From positions 2,011,850-2,075,849 of the forward strand of contig NZ_PVBS01000001.1 of NCBI RefSeq assembly GCF_002980575.1: a DNA stretch of 64,000 bases. Direction: 5' to 3'. Source of the DNA: Sphingobacterium gobiense (GTDB taxonomy: Bacteria > Bacteroidota > Bacteroidia > Sphingobacteriales > Sphingobacteriaceae). The stretch's first letter is position 1, and each line of letters begins with the position of its first letter. The position numbers were made by a program, and so were the translations under genes. The notes under the pieces are model-generated. The model saw only the letters and a program-made list of their open reading frames with translations, was not told the origin of the DNA and searched no databases. Below are positions 44,247-53,424 of the stretch, in pieces.

Positions 44247-46268
44247 TTACCATCCCGGGGTTTGTATAAGATTTCTATTCTGAAGTAATGTATTGGTTTT
44301 TATCGGCATGAGGTAGTCCTTCATCGAAAACCTCGGCTGCAAAAGCACTTTCAAGGTATAAAAATCAGCCTTATTTTCGCCTTCTTTATTCCAACCCAAA
44401 ATAGGTTGATTGTACACTTCCTCTGCTATAAGCCAGCGACGCACATCATAATAATAATGCCCTTCAAAAGCCAGTTCATTGAGACGCTCCTGGCGGATGA
44501 TCTGCCGCAGTCCGTTTTGGTTCTGCGGTTTAGATTTATACGGCCCTAAGGCATATTTTTGCCAGCTATCGACCACGCCTTCCATTCCCGAACGAGCACG
44601 AAGGACATCTAGGTAATGATAGGCGTCGTTTCCTTGGGAATCTGTCGCAGGAGGTCCATCGACCTCATTAAGACATTCGGCCAAGAGCAAATACAAATCT
44701 GCTAAGCGAATAATCGGAAAAGAATACGGTTCGTAAATTAATTCTACCCGCGTTGCGGTATACGTTGTCCTGAGATGCACCATTTTTTTCGCCAGATAAC
44801 CCGATAAAGGATAAAAACCGTACTCTACCCCATATTTAAAGCCACTTCCCATGTGCCGCATAAAATTCGGAAAAGCCGGATTCGACAAGGGTTCAGAACG
44901 GCCTTCCCAAATACCACCGTCAAAACCTACGGAAGCATAAAATCGCAGGGAACGATTATGGTGTAACAATGCTGTTTCTTGTCCACTTTTTATCAAAAAC
45001 TTGATATGATCTGCCTCCGGCAATTGCGTTGTATAACGATTCGTATACCAGCCATTTTGATCCCATTCGGCATCTTCCTCTATGGGTACTCCGTTAGCTG
45101 AATAAAAAGACTCCACCACATTCAATGTAGGTGCATGCCGTTGTCCTATATCCGGGGCACCGGAGCCGGCCATATTATCCCATTCGGAATTGCTTAACAT
45201 ACTGGCAAAGCGCTGCAACTGCCGTGTACTCGCATTCGTCGCCCAAATAATTTCCTGATTCCAAGGCTGGGTAACAGCCTGACGCAGGCTAATCATCGCT
45301 TTGGTCGTATCGTTAATATTGGTACTATTCACATCCGGAATAGCGCCTGAACCGGCATCGGCACTGATCAGTATACGATATCCGGCTTCCTCGGCAGAAC
45401 GTACCGCCTCATCAGTCGCTGTCAAAGCTCGTTGCCATCTTTCCCGACTATCACCCTCCGGAAAAAGCTCTACTCCACGGTTATCGGTGTAGCCACGATA
45501 ATAGTTGTTGTTGTTAAAAAGAGGGCTGGCAGCAAGGACCAGCGTCTTGGCTTTGATACTCCGCGCAATCGTTTTGGTAAAACGACCATATTCCGATGCC
45601 GGATCGATCTCCCCGACAACGGGTAAAGATTCAATCGCCTCGTCCAACAAATTGACGATATAATCCGCTACCTGATCAACCGGCTCTCGGTAAAAAGCTA
45701 ATTCCTCGCCCTTTGCGGCAATAGGAATCACCTTATCCACAATTGGAATTGGGCCGTAGAGTTGAAACAAATAGAAATTAAGGTACGCTTTAATGGTTTT
45801 CACCTCAGCGATCCACCGTTCCCGTTCCATTTCATCCATATCTCTAGGGCCTCCATCTTCCTGACCAATATGCTCCAGAAATACGTTGCAATGCCGTATC
45901 CCTTGCCATATATTTTTGGTTGCACCATTCTCACCATCCCAGAAATTCATATAAGGGTTTGCCGTATTATTTCCGTTAAAGAATAGCAGGGTGGTGCTGG
46001 TAATATGTGCAGTATTCCCTCCAGGCGTATTCAACGGATCGTATACCACATCACCACCTCCGGAAAGGCCAAGCGTATTGATCGGATCTGCAACTACAGG
46101 AAGACTTCCATAGCAGGTAAACAAATATTTCTCTGCGTTATACCGATCTTTAAATGCGTCCTCCAAAACCGGTTTATCGTCCGGCAATATATCCAAGTAT
46201 TTATTACATCCCACAGCGGTCAATAACAAGACTACTATCGCTGCGTATATTTTATTTTTGACTATCAT
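44247..46268 (-). CDS. SusD/RagB-family nutrient-binding lipoprotein (pair 2)
   Basis: A 673-residue lipoprotein (lipobox TAVGC, Cys21), following its SusC after 22 bases. It opens NKYLDILPDDKPVLEDAFKD and has the SusD TPR-like helices (WIAEVKTIKAYLNFYLFQLY; TIARSIKAKTLVLAASPLFN) and C-terminal signature (FPIIRLADLYLLLAECLNEV; IRQERLNELAFEGHYYYDVR). It is longer than the window's other SusD, with insertions around residues 260-480, which suggests a different ligand. The lid protein caps the SusC barrel at the cell surface. Confidence 0.95.
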   Translation of the reverse strand: MIVKNKIYAAIVVLLLTAVGCNKYLDILPDDKPVLEDAFKDRYNAEKYLFTCYGSLPVVADPINTLGLSGGGDVVYDPLNTPGGNTAHITSTTLLFFNGNNTANPYMNFWDGENGATKNIWQGIRHCNVFLEHIGQEDGGPRDMDEMERERWIAEVKTIKAYLNFYLFQLYGPIPIVDKVIPIAAKGEELAFYREPVDQVADYIVNLLDEAIESLPVVGEIDPASEYGRFTKTIARSIKAKTLVLAASPLFNNNNYYRGYTDNRGVELFPEGDSRERWQRALTATDEAVRSAEEAGYRILISADAGSGAIPDVNSTNINDTTKAMISLRQAVTQPWNQEIIWATNASTRQLQRFASMLSNSEWDNMAGSGAPDIGQRHAPTLNVVESFYSANGVPIEEDAEWDQNGWYTNRYTTQLPEADHIKFLIKSGQETALLHHNRSLRFYASVGFDGGIWEGRSEPLSNPAFPNFMRHMGSGFKYGVEYGFYPLSGYLAKKMVHLRTTYTATRVELIYEPYSFPIIRLADLYLLLAECLNEVDGPPATDSQGNDAYHYLDVLRARSGMEGVVDSWQKYALGPYKSKPQNQNGLRQIIRQERLNELAFEGHYYYDVRRWLIAEEVYNQPILGWNKEGENKADFYTLKVLLQPRFSMKDYLMPIKTNTLLQNRNLIQTPGW

Positions 46269-46290
46269 ATCAATGCGTTCTAACTTGTTA

Positions 46291-49200
46291 TTAAAAATTA
46301 ACCTGAACCCCTAAGTTAAATACCTTTTGTAAGGGATAAGAAAGTCCGTTCCCTCGCATTTCGGGATCCCACAACTTAAAAGCAGAAAGGGTAAAAAGAT
46401 TCGTGCCACTGGCATATATCCGCGGGCTCAGTCCATAAAAATCATTTATTTTGTATCCCATTTCGACAGATTTCAAGCGAATATAACTGGCTGAGCGAAG
46501 CCAATAATTACTATTCACAAAATTATTAGCGTTACCTATCGCTTCATTTCCGGCATCTGGTGACAAGCGTGGCCATTGTGCATAGAGATCTCTATTTGTT
46601 TCAGTCCACAAACTCTCTTTAATAAAATTCAGCATCGCCCGATCCCCTCGCATTCCACCGGAGGTCACGGATACAAAAGGCGCCATGGCACTAGCATTCA
46701 TAAAAAAGGAAAAACGGGAAGATCCCTGAATAAAGGCAGAAATATCAAAATTTTTAAATCCGAATGACCCACCTATACCATATTGGATTTCTGGATTTGT
46801 TGGATAACCCATGGGAACAATATCAAACTGGTCGATAACGCCGTCGTTATTGATATCTCTATATTTTATGTCGCCCGCCTGATATAATGCATTGCTGCCA
46901 TTCACCATCTGCACTGGTGAATTCAACACCTCGTTGTCATCGATAAATAGACGTTCCGCAACATATCCTTGGGACTGACCTACTTTTCGTCCTACAACGG
47001 AGCGCCAAGGTGCAACACCGGAGTAATCCAACTCATCATACACGGTGATTTCCGAGGTTCCATAGGTAAAATTACCCCGCAGTATATACCACATCCCATT
47101 GAACAAGGATTTATTATAATTTAAGGTCAAATCAAGCCCCTTCCCCATCGCTTCCCCATAGTTAGTTCGCACATTGGACGTCAAGCCTACGATCGATGGA
47201 ATATCCTGTCGTACCTGCACAATATTTGTCCGGTTTTCATGATACACTTCCGCAATCAATTCTAAGTCGTTATTGAATAACCCTAGCTCTAAAGCTAAAT
47301 TCGTTTTGTAAGAAACCTCCCACGTGATATTTGGGTTAGCATAGCGCAACACCTCTATCGTTGGTCGACTAGTAAGCGAGTTAAAATTATTCCCGAAATA
47401 GCCTGCATTTGGCCCGTTTAGGTTGATGTTGGACGTAAAGAAAAAACGATCAGAATCAGACACAATGACGTCGTTACCGACTAAACCATAGGTACCACGA
47501 AGCTTCAATTTAGGTACGGCATTTCGTAAGTTGTCCCAAAAGGGTTCATCCGAAACTTGCCAGCCTAATCCGATGGAAGGGAAAAACCCCCAACGAAAAC
47601 GCGGATCAAAACGCTCCGATCCGTTGAGCCCGAAATTAAGCTCGGCAAAATATTTATTCGCATAACCATAAGTAAAGCGACCTGCCAACGCTACATTCCT
47701 AGATGGCAACGACGAGTCTAAATTATTCGCACTGCCATCCAAACGATCTTTAATCGAGCCTACCAATAAGGAGCCCACATCATGCTTGCCAAAGGAACGA
47801 TTATATAACAAAGCGCCCTCTGCATATCCTCTTGCTTCAACAAACTTACTTCCCGCCTGGTAATCAATGTAATCATAGCCATCCTCCGGATTTAATGCCG
47901 CCAATTGATAAGGAAAGCTGTTACTTGGATCATACGTTCCTCTTATATATTGATAATAAAAAGGGTCATAACTCCGCCGGAGACTAAAACCTGAATAGCG
48001 TGTAATACTACCGATAAAGCGGGCCTTTAAACCTTTTGTAAAAGAGCCTAAATCCTGGTGCAATTCTAACTGTGTAAGCAAGGTATTGTTTCGCACATCC
48101 TCATAGCCTCGCATAATATCTGCGTAGGGATTTAAATATCCCGGGCTGCCCTCTCCGAAGTCGTTGCCGGCATTATTACCAAACAAAATTCGATCAACAT
48201 ATTGTGTATTATAATCTGGCTCATAGTATGCAGGGAAGAGTACTGGATTAGCCAGTAAGGTTTTTCCATAGGTGTTCGCACCTCCACTCCCCGACTCACC
48301 GATAGGGCCAGTATAGTCATCGAAATTCGCACTCAAGCGGACTTTTGCTTCTAAGTTTTTCGTCAAATTCAAATTCACGTTGGAACGTACCGTATATTTT
48401 TTCAGGTTAATATTTGAATTGAAAGGGTTCTTATTATCGACCTTTAGGATACCGTTATCCTGCGAAAAAGATCCTGCCAGATAATATGTTGCGGCACTCC
48501 CTCCCCCTGTAAGATTGAGGTTTGTTCGGTGATTCAGTGAATAATCCCTCGTTAGCATATCCTTCCAATCTACAGCTGGATACACATTCGGGTTTCTATT
48601 CGGGTCGCGGGTGAAATCAATCTTGCTTTGTGGATACGTTAGTTCGCCGTGCCTTGTCATATTTGCGATATTCGCATATTCCATATAACTAATCGGATCG
48701 GCCATATCAACCTTCGTTGTTGGCGTAGAAAGGGAGCTTTCATGCCGGAAGGAAACCTTCACCTTTCCCCGTTCTCCCTCTTTCGTCGTCACTAAAACTA
48801 CACCATTAGCCCCTCTCGCTCCGTACAACGCTGTTGCCGATGCATCTTTCAAAATCGAAAAACTCGCGATATCATCCGGATTTAATCGGGCGAGGTCTTT
48901 GGAGGTCATTTCAATATTATCAATCAAAATCAACGGAGATGTCAACCCACTCCCAAAAGAAGTAACACTACGCACAAAGAATTGTGCATCCTCTTCGCCC
49001 GGAGCGCCGGTAGATTGGTAGGCTACCAAACCCGCCATGCGACCGGCGAGCGCAGTCGTCAGGTTGCTAGACGGCGTACGCAACTCTTTCACGTTAACGG
49101 TGGTGATTGACGACACCACACTTTCTTTCTTTTGCTTACCAAAGGCAACAACTACCGTTTCCTCGAGCTCCTCAGTATCTTTTGAAAGACGCGTATTAAT

Positions 49201-49827
49201 CAACCGAACCCGACCGACGACCACGGTATCCGCTAAATAGCCAATAGCCGAAAAGATCAGAGAATCGCCTTGATTGGCCTCGAGTTCATAAATACCGTCG
49301 GCATCTGTCATCGTGCCTAATTGCTGCCTTTGTACGGTGATCGTCACGCCAGCAATCGGCGTGTCGTCAAACGCATCCGTCACTTTACCGGTAATTTTAT
49401 TTTGCTGATGGGGCGAAACGACGCGGACAGGTTCTCTTACCGGCACCAGAGGCTTGCTCCTCGCAACCGTGTTGGGGCGAGGTTTGATAACTATGGTATT
49501 GCCCTCAAGCAACCAGGTAGCGGCTTTGTCTTGCAGCAACACTTGCATAGTCTGGTTTATAGGCAGACCGTCAATATCAGCATGGACCTTGATCCTGCCC
49601 AGCTCTCTGCTCTTGATAAAAAACTCATATCCAGTTTGCTGTTGTATGGCCTTCATAACCTGCAACAAGGACATGCCATTCGTTTTCAAGGAAATGTCCT
49701 GCGCAACCCCCTCGGCCATTACGGTGGTCATATTCAGCAGGATAAGTGCAACGATCCATTTCATAATAAGGAGAAAACGGTTTACGGAAGACCCCTTCAG
49801 GTCTTCGGGTTTTGTGTTAAAATTCAT
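46291..49827 (-). CDS. SusC/RagA TonB-dependent transporter with STN signalling domain (pair 2)
   Basis: A 1178-residue outer-membrane transporter-transducer. After the signal segment (~1-43) comes a secretin/TonB short N-terminal domain (STN; ISLKTNGMSLLQVMKAIQQQ, ~45-115), a CDP domain (NKITGKVTDAFDDTPIAGVT, ~148-225), the plug (VVVAFGKQKKESVVSSITTV; TSPLILIDNIEMTSKDLARL; FSILKDASATALYGARGANG) and a long barrel ending YPLQKVFNLGVQVNF. The STN domain passes an import signal to the periplasmic part of FecR, encoded just upstream on the same strand (50008-51201). The two together indicate cell-surface signalling that switches on this locus. Confidence 0.95.
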   Translation of the reverse strand: MNFNTKPEDLKGSSVNRFLLIMKWIVALILLNMTTVMAEGVAQDISLKTNGMSLLQVMKAIQQQTGYEFFIKSRELGRIKVHADIDGLPINQTMQVLLQDKAATWLLEGNTIVIKPRPNTVARSKPLVPVREPVRVVSPHQQNKITGKVTDAFDDTPIAGVTITVQRQQLGTMTDADGIYELEANQGDSLIFSAIGYLADTVVVGRVRLINTRLSKDTEELEETVVVAFGKQKKESVVSSITTVNVKELRTPSSNLTTALAGRMAGLVAYQSTGAPGEEDAQFFVRSVTSFGSGLTSPLILIDNIEMTSKDLARLNPDDIASFSILKDASATALYGARGANGVVLVTTKEGERGKVKVSFRHESSLSTPTTKVDMADPISYMEYANIANMTRHGELTYPQSKIDFTRDPNRNPNVYPAVDWKDMLTRDYSLNHRTNLNLTGGGSAATYYLAGSFSQDNGILKVDNKNPFNSNINLKKYTVRSNVNLNLTKNLEAKVRLSANFDDYTGPIGESGSGGANTYGKTLLANPVLFPAYYEPDYNTQYVDRILFGNNAGNDFGEGSPGYLNPYADIMRGYEDVRNNTLLTQLELHQDLGSFTKGLKARFIGSITRYSGFSLRRSYDPFYYQYIRGTYDPSNSFPYQLAALNPEDGYDYIDYQAGSKFVEARGYAEGALLYNRSFGKHDVGSLLVGSIKDRLDGSANNLDSSLPSRNVALAGRFTYGYANKYFAELNFGLNGSERFDPRFRWGFFPSIGLGWQVSDEPFWDNLRNAVPKLKLRGTYGLVGNDVIVSDSDRFFFTSNINLNGPNAGYFGNNFNSLTSRPTIEVLRYANPNITWEVSYKTNLALELGLFNNDLELIAEVYHENRTNIVQVRQDIPSIVGLTSNVRTNYGEAMGKGLDLTLNYNKSLFNGMWYILRGNFTYGTSEITVYDELDYSGVAPWRSVVGRKVGQSQGYVAERLFIDDNEVLNSPVQMVNGSNALYQAGDIKYRDINNDGVIDQFDIVPMGYPTNPEIQYGIGGSFGFKNFDISAFIQGSSRFSFFMNASAMAPFVSVTSGGMRGDRAMLNFIKESLWTETNRDLYAQWPRLSPDAGNEAIGNANNFVNSNYWLRSASYIRLKSVEMGYKINDFYGLSPRIYASGTNLFTLSAFKLWDPEMRGNGLSYPLQKVFNLGVQVNF

Positions 49828-49923
49828 ACATTTGTACGGTTTAGATCATATTGTAATTTGTTAAAATGAAGAATTTCTCTTAAACCAGAGATAAATAATT
49901 ACGATAGACCGCTAAAACAATGG

Positions 49924-49953
49924 CGGGCAGTGTTGGCGCACTGTCCGTTTTTT
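49924..49953. other. hairpin between fecR and susC (pair 2)
   Basis: Stem CGGGCAGTG / CACTGTCCG (49924-49932 with 49939-49947, one G-T pair), loop TTGGCG, followed on the plus strand by TTTTTT. No plus-strand gene ends here. On the minus strand it lies in the 180-base gap after fecR and ahead of susC, where it could be an attenuator or a partial terminator. Confidence 0.45.
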
Positions 49954-50007
49954 AGGACCTACTCTTCTATTGGCATTTGTGCTAATTCATCATGACTTTT
50001 GTGCTAG

Positions 50008-51201
50008 TTAGTTAAAAATTGTTAGTTTATTCTTTTCTCCCAAACGTTCTAATCTAAATTTGATTCCACTACTTTCGATAATTCTGAGCACCTCTTTTAG
50101 ACTTTTACCTCGGCTGATACTGGCATATAGATAGGTGTGCTTCACGGTCTGATCAATCTGAAAATCAAAATCATACCAACGGCTCAGTATTTTCAGTGCT
50201 TCGCGTAACTCTAACTCTTCAAACATAAACCGGTTATCCTTCCATGCTATATATGAGCTGACATCCACCTTTTTCTTACTTAACGCCCGTCCATCGTTAA
50301 GCCCTTGTTCGCCCGGCATTAGTGGGAGGACGTTACCAGCTGCGCGCAACAACACCGCCCCTTTTACTAGGGTAGTACGGGTATCTCCTTCCTCATCAGC
50401 ATAAGCCTTGATATTAAATTGGGTACCGAGTACTTCAATTTCTTGTTGTGCCGTTTTGACCAAAAAAGGGATTCTGTGACCTTGTGTAGTAAAGGGTTTT
50501 ACTTCAAAATAGGCTTCTCCCTCCAACTCTACCATTCTTAATCCACCCGTAAAGTGTGAAGGATAGGTTAGCTTTGTCTCCGCATTTAGCCATACTTTAG
50601 TACCATCGGCCAAGGTAATCTGATACTGTCCCCCTCTAGGCGTTTGTATGGTGGAATATACGACCTCCTCATCACTAAGTCGTATTATGGATGTGCCGTC
50701 CTCGTAAGTCAGCTCCTCACCCAAAACTACTCCGTCCTGGTCGTCGCTCAATTCGATGAAGCTGCCATCCGAAAGGGTTATCAACGCTTTGTTCGTTCCC
50801 GGAGCTAGATCATGTATTTCAACATAGTGCTCTGTCAATACATGACTACGATAATATATAAAAATGAACGTCAATATCGTTAATAGCACCGCAACATAAG
50901 GTAGAAGTTTGCGGAAAATGGACATGCGGTATATTTGGCTGTTCTTACTGTCGGCATATATCTTATACAGCGTTTTGGATTTCAGTCGTTCATCCCATAC
51001 ACCGTTTCGTTCTCCATTTCTAAGTGCTAACCAATCCCGGATATCTTCTAAGACGATCTCTTCGTCTTCTGCTCTTTTTAACAATTCTGCATGCAATGGA
51101 CTTTCCGTTACCCATTTTTCCAGAAAAAGCAGTTCCTGATCACTGATCGTGCCAGCCATCTTTTTCCTTATCAAAATTATAACGTCAGAAATGTCGTCCA
51201 T
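50008..51201 (-). CDS. FecR-family anti-sigma factor
   Basis: A 397-residue FecR: cytoplasmic N-terminal sigma-binding helices (~1-90, with LLFLEKWVTESPLHAELLKR), one transmembrane helix (LLPYVAVLLTILTFIFIYY, ~98-117), the FecR periplasmic domain (YSTIQTPRGGQYQITLADGT; KVWLNAETKLTYPSHFTGGL, ~185-290), and the C-terminal DUF4974 domain (FEELELREALKILSRWYDFD). It receives the STN signal of the downstream SusC and releases an ECF sigma. Its sigma gene does not adjoin it upstream (cysM lies there); the candidate is at 40459-41055. Confidence 0.95.
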   Translation of the reverse strand: MDDISDVIILIRKKMAGTISDQELLFLEKWVTESPLHAELLKRAEDEEIVLEDIRDWLALRNGERNGVWDERLKSKTLYKIYADSKNSQIYRMSIFRKLLPYVAVLLTILTFIFIYYRSHVLTEHYVEIHDLAPGTNKALITLSDGSFIELSDDQDGVVLGEELTYEDGTSIIRLSDEEVVYSTIQTPRGGQYQITLADGTKVWLNAETKLTYPSHFTGGLRMVELEGEAYFEVKPFTTQGHRIPFLVKTAQQEIEVLGTQFNIKAYADEEGDTRTTLVKGAVLLRAAGNVLPLMPGEQGLNDGRALSKKKVDVSSYIAWKDNRFMFEELELREALKILSRWYDFDFQIDQTVKHTYLYASISRGKSLKEVLRIIESSGIKFRLERLGEKNKLTIFN

Positions 51202-51295
51202 CTTTTATATTCCCTTGGTAAGAGTATATACAAACGACTTGGAAAAACCTTAGTAAAAAAATGAAATATTTTTTGAAAAAATTTTTGGAGAGAGA

Positions 51296-52168
51296 TTATC
51301 CAAATAAATCTGAGCTTAAATAACGATCCCCTCGGTCACATGCAATGAAGACAATAATACCTTCATCGATTTCGCTAGCAACTTTTAAAGCTGCGTGAAA
51401 TGCCCCACCTGTACTCATTCCCACAAAAACTCCTTCTTTTCTTGCCAATTCTCGGGTGCGCTGGACGGCGTCCTGTTCAGCTATATCAATTACCCGATCT
51501 ACCCGCGAAGCATCAAAAATCTTTGGAAGATAGGCTTCGGGCCACCGACGAATCCCGGGTATAGAAGATTTTTCCGTCGGCTGGCAACCAACAATCTGGA
51601 TAGCTGGATTCTTATCTTTTAAGAACATCGAACATCCCATAATCGTACCGGTTGTTCCCATAGCACTTACAAAATGTGTAATCTTTCCTTCTGTATCACG
51701 CCAAATTTCTGGTCCCGTGGTCTTGATATGAGCTTTATAATTATCGGGGTTTGCAAACTGATTTAAAATAAAATATTCACCAGAAGCTGCTTTTTCCTCG
51801 GCATAATCACGACAGGTTTCCATATTATCCAATAGCGTTACCTTCGCACCGTACGCTTCCATCGTTAATGTTCGTTCGCGCGTAGATGTAGCGGGCATAA
51901 CCAATTCCAGTTCTAGGTCATAAAGGCCTGCAATCATTGCCAAGGCAATACCTGTATTACCCGAGGTAGCCTCAATCAATCTCGATTCTTTTGTAATCGC
52001 ACCTCTTTCTAGCGCCGAGCGGATCATATTCAATGCCGCTCTATCCTTCACCGAGCCAGCTGGATTATTTCCTTCCATTTTAGCAAAAATCTTGACGTTG
52101 GAATTGTCATGGAAGGAGGTAATTTCCACAAGAGGAGTGTTGCCAATGGCCTCTATCAAATTTCCCAT
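51296..52168 (-). CDS. cysM: cysteine synthase (O-acetylserine sulfhydrylase)
   Basis: PLP enzyme that makes cysteine from O-acetylserine and sulfide. The 290 residues carry the PLP-Lys in NPAGSVKDRAALNMI (~38-44), the ATSGNTGIALAM phosphate-binding loop, and the GTTGTIMG loop (in MGTTGTIMGCSM). The sequence falls in the CysM/CysK group; the CysM symbol follows general similarity. Its start overlaps the stop of epsC (the shared base is at 52168), so the two are translationally coupled: EpsC provides O-acetylserine and this enzyme uses it. Confidence 0.94.
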   Translation of the reverse strand: MGNLIEAIGNTPLVEITSFHDNSNVKIFAKMEGNNPAGSVKDRAALNMIRSALERGAITKESRLIEATSGNTGIALAMIAGLYDLELELVMPATSTRERTLTMEAYGAKVTLLDNMETCRDYAEEKAASGEYFILNQFANPDNYKAHIKTTGPEIWRDTEGKITHFVSAMGTTGTIMGCSMFLKDKNPAIQIVGCQPTEKSSIPGIRRWPEAYLPKIFDASRVDRVIDIAEQDAVQRTRELARKEGVFVGMSTGGAFHAALKVASEIDEGIIVFIACDRGDRYLSSDLFG

Positions 52169-52977
52169 TATGCGATAGGTTTTGAGTCAATAAATTTAGA
52201 ATTAGGTTGATGGTACACGGTGGTATAAGGATCTACACTAGAAGTCAACCATACATTTCCGCCGATGACGGAGTGATGACCAATCACCGTTTGTCCTCCT
52301 AAAATCGTAGCTCCTGCATAGATAATGACATGGTCTTCGATCATAGGATGGCGTTGGGTGTCTACCATATTTTTCTCCACGCTTAATGCACCCAGTGTTA
52401 CGCCTTGATATAGCTTGACATGATCTCCGATGATACAAGTTTCCCCTATCACCAGACCAGTTCCGTGATCAATATATAAATACCGGCCTATTCGGGCTCC
52501 CGGATGGATGTCGATTCCTGTTTTGGAGTGTGCATGTTCGGTTAATATACGTGGGATAAGCGGCACGTTTGATTTCCACAGTTGATGTGCCAGGCGATAA
52601 ACACATATCGCTGTAAAACCGGGATATGTACGTATAACCTCCCGTAAACTGCGTGCAGCGGGGTCGCCATCCATAATCGCTTGCGCATCCGTGAGCATCA
52701 CATCATAAATAGCCGGGAGCTCTTTCAAAAAACGGCGGGCAATCAGTTTGTTGTCACAATGCGAACATGCTTTTGTTTTCATCAACAATTCCAACAATTC
52801 TTCTTCGGCTTCTTCAAAAGCTTTACGGACGTCACCCGCATCCTGAAAATGAGACGATTGTCTTTCTGGAAATAGCAAATGGAGCACATGCATAGCCCAA
52901 TCTGCGATACGGGCGTTGCTCGGCATGTCTTGGACTTCCATTTGCTTTTGATATATATGTTGATAAAATTCTTCCAT
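52168..52977 (-). CDS. epsC: serine O-acetyltransferase, EpsC/CysE type
   Basis: First step of cysteine synthesis, acetylating serine with acetyl-CoA. The 269 residues include an N-terminal helical domain and left-handed beta-helix hexapeptide repeats (DIHPGARIGRYLYIDHGTGL; VIGETCIIGDHVKLYQGVTL; VIIYAGATILGGQTVIGHHS, ~155-250). The HGTGLVIGET motif is the acetyltransferase active-site region. The EpsC type (longer N-terminus, in operon with cysM) fits better than enterobacterial CysE. Its stop codon overlaps the cysM start. Confidence 0.94.
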   Translation of the reverse strand: MEEFYQHIYQKQMEVQDMPSNARIADWAMHVLHLLFPERQSSHFQDAGDVRKAFEEAEEELLELLMKTKACSHCDNKLIARRFLKELPAIYDVMLTDAQAIMDGDPAARSLREVIRTYPGFTAICVYRLAHQLWKSNVPLIPRILTEHAHSKTGIDIHPGARIGRYLYIDHGTGLVIGETCIIGDHVKLYQGVTLGALSVEKNMVDTQRHPMIEDHVIIYAGATILGGQTVIGHHSVIGGNVWLTSSVDPYTTVYHQPNSKFIDSKPIA

Positions 52978-53040
52978 TTTTTATCTGTGAGGTTTAGTGT
53001 TTTTTCAAATTTAAGATTCCTTTTAAAAAAATAGCGCCTT

Positions 53041-53424
53041 CTAAAGCACTAATTTTTCAAATAGTTCTTGATGGGTCTTCTCCGCCGAAACACATAGACC
53101 AGGATGTACAACTGAACATTGTATAATGGTACTTCGTTTTGCTGTTAGCCAACGGAAGCGTTCTGCTTGTTCTAAAGTGGCCAGTTTTCCGCCTCTTTTA
53201 TCTCCAGTGCAAATACGTTGAAAAGAATCCAGATGCTTCATGATCAATTCTAAATCAATATCCGGATCAAGCGATCTACATTTAGCTTCGTTTATGTAAA
53301 CCTTGACTTGTGCATATCGATGTTTTCGACAATAGAGTGCTACGCCAACGTTAATAAACTCATCACGTTCCACGCGAGGGACTACGCGTACGATAGCATA
53401 CTCATACAGTGTTCTCTCGCTCAT
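53041..53424 (-). CDS. DUF3037 protein
   Basis: A 127-residue protein with the DUF3037 signature: YEYAIVRVVPRVERDEFINV, GVALYCRKHRYAQVKVYINE, then a short helical middle (DLELIMKHLDSFQRICTGDK) and FRWLTAKRSTIIQCSVVHPG. It has no signal or membrane segment. The family is uncharacterised but regularly sits beside HipA-like kinases, as it does here: its first 23 bases overlap the end of the HipA-like gene, so the two are translationally coupled. It could be a partner, substrate or antagonist of that kinase; nothing in the sequence decides. Confidence 0.85.
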   Translation of the reverse strand: MSERTLYEYAIVRVVPRVERDEFINVGVALYCRKHRYAQVKVYINEAKCRSLDPDIDLELIMKHLDSFQRICTGDKRGGKLATLEQAERFRWLTAKRSTIIQCSVVHPGLCVSAEKTHQELFEKLVL

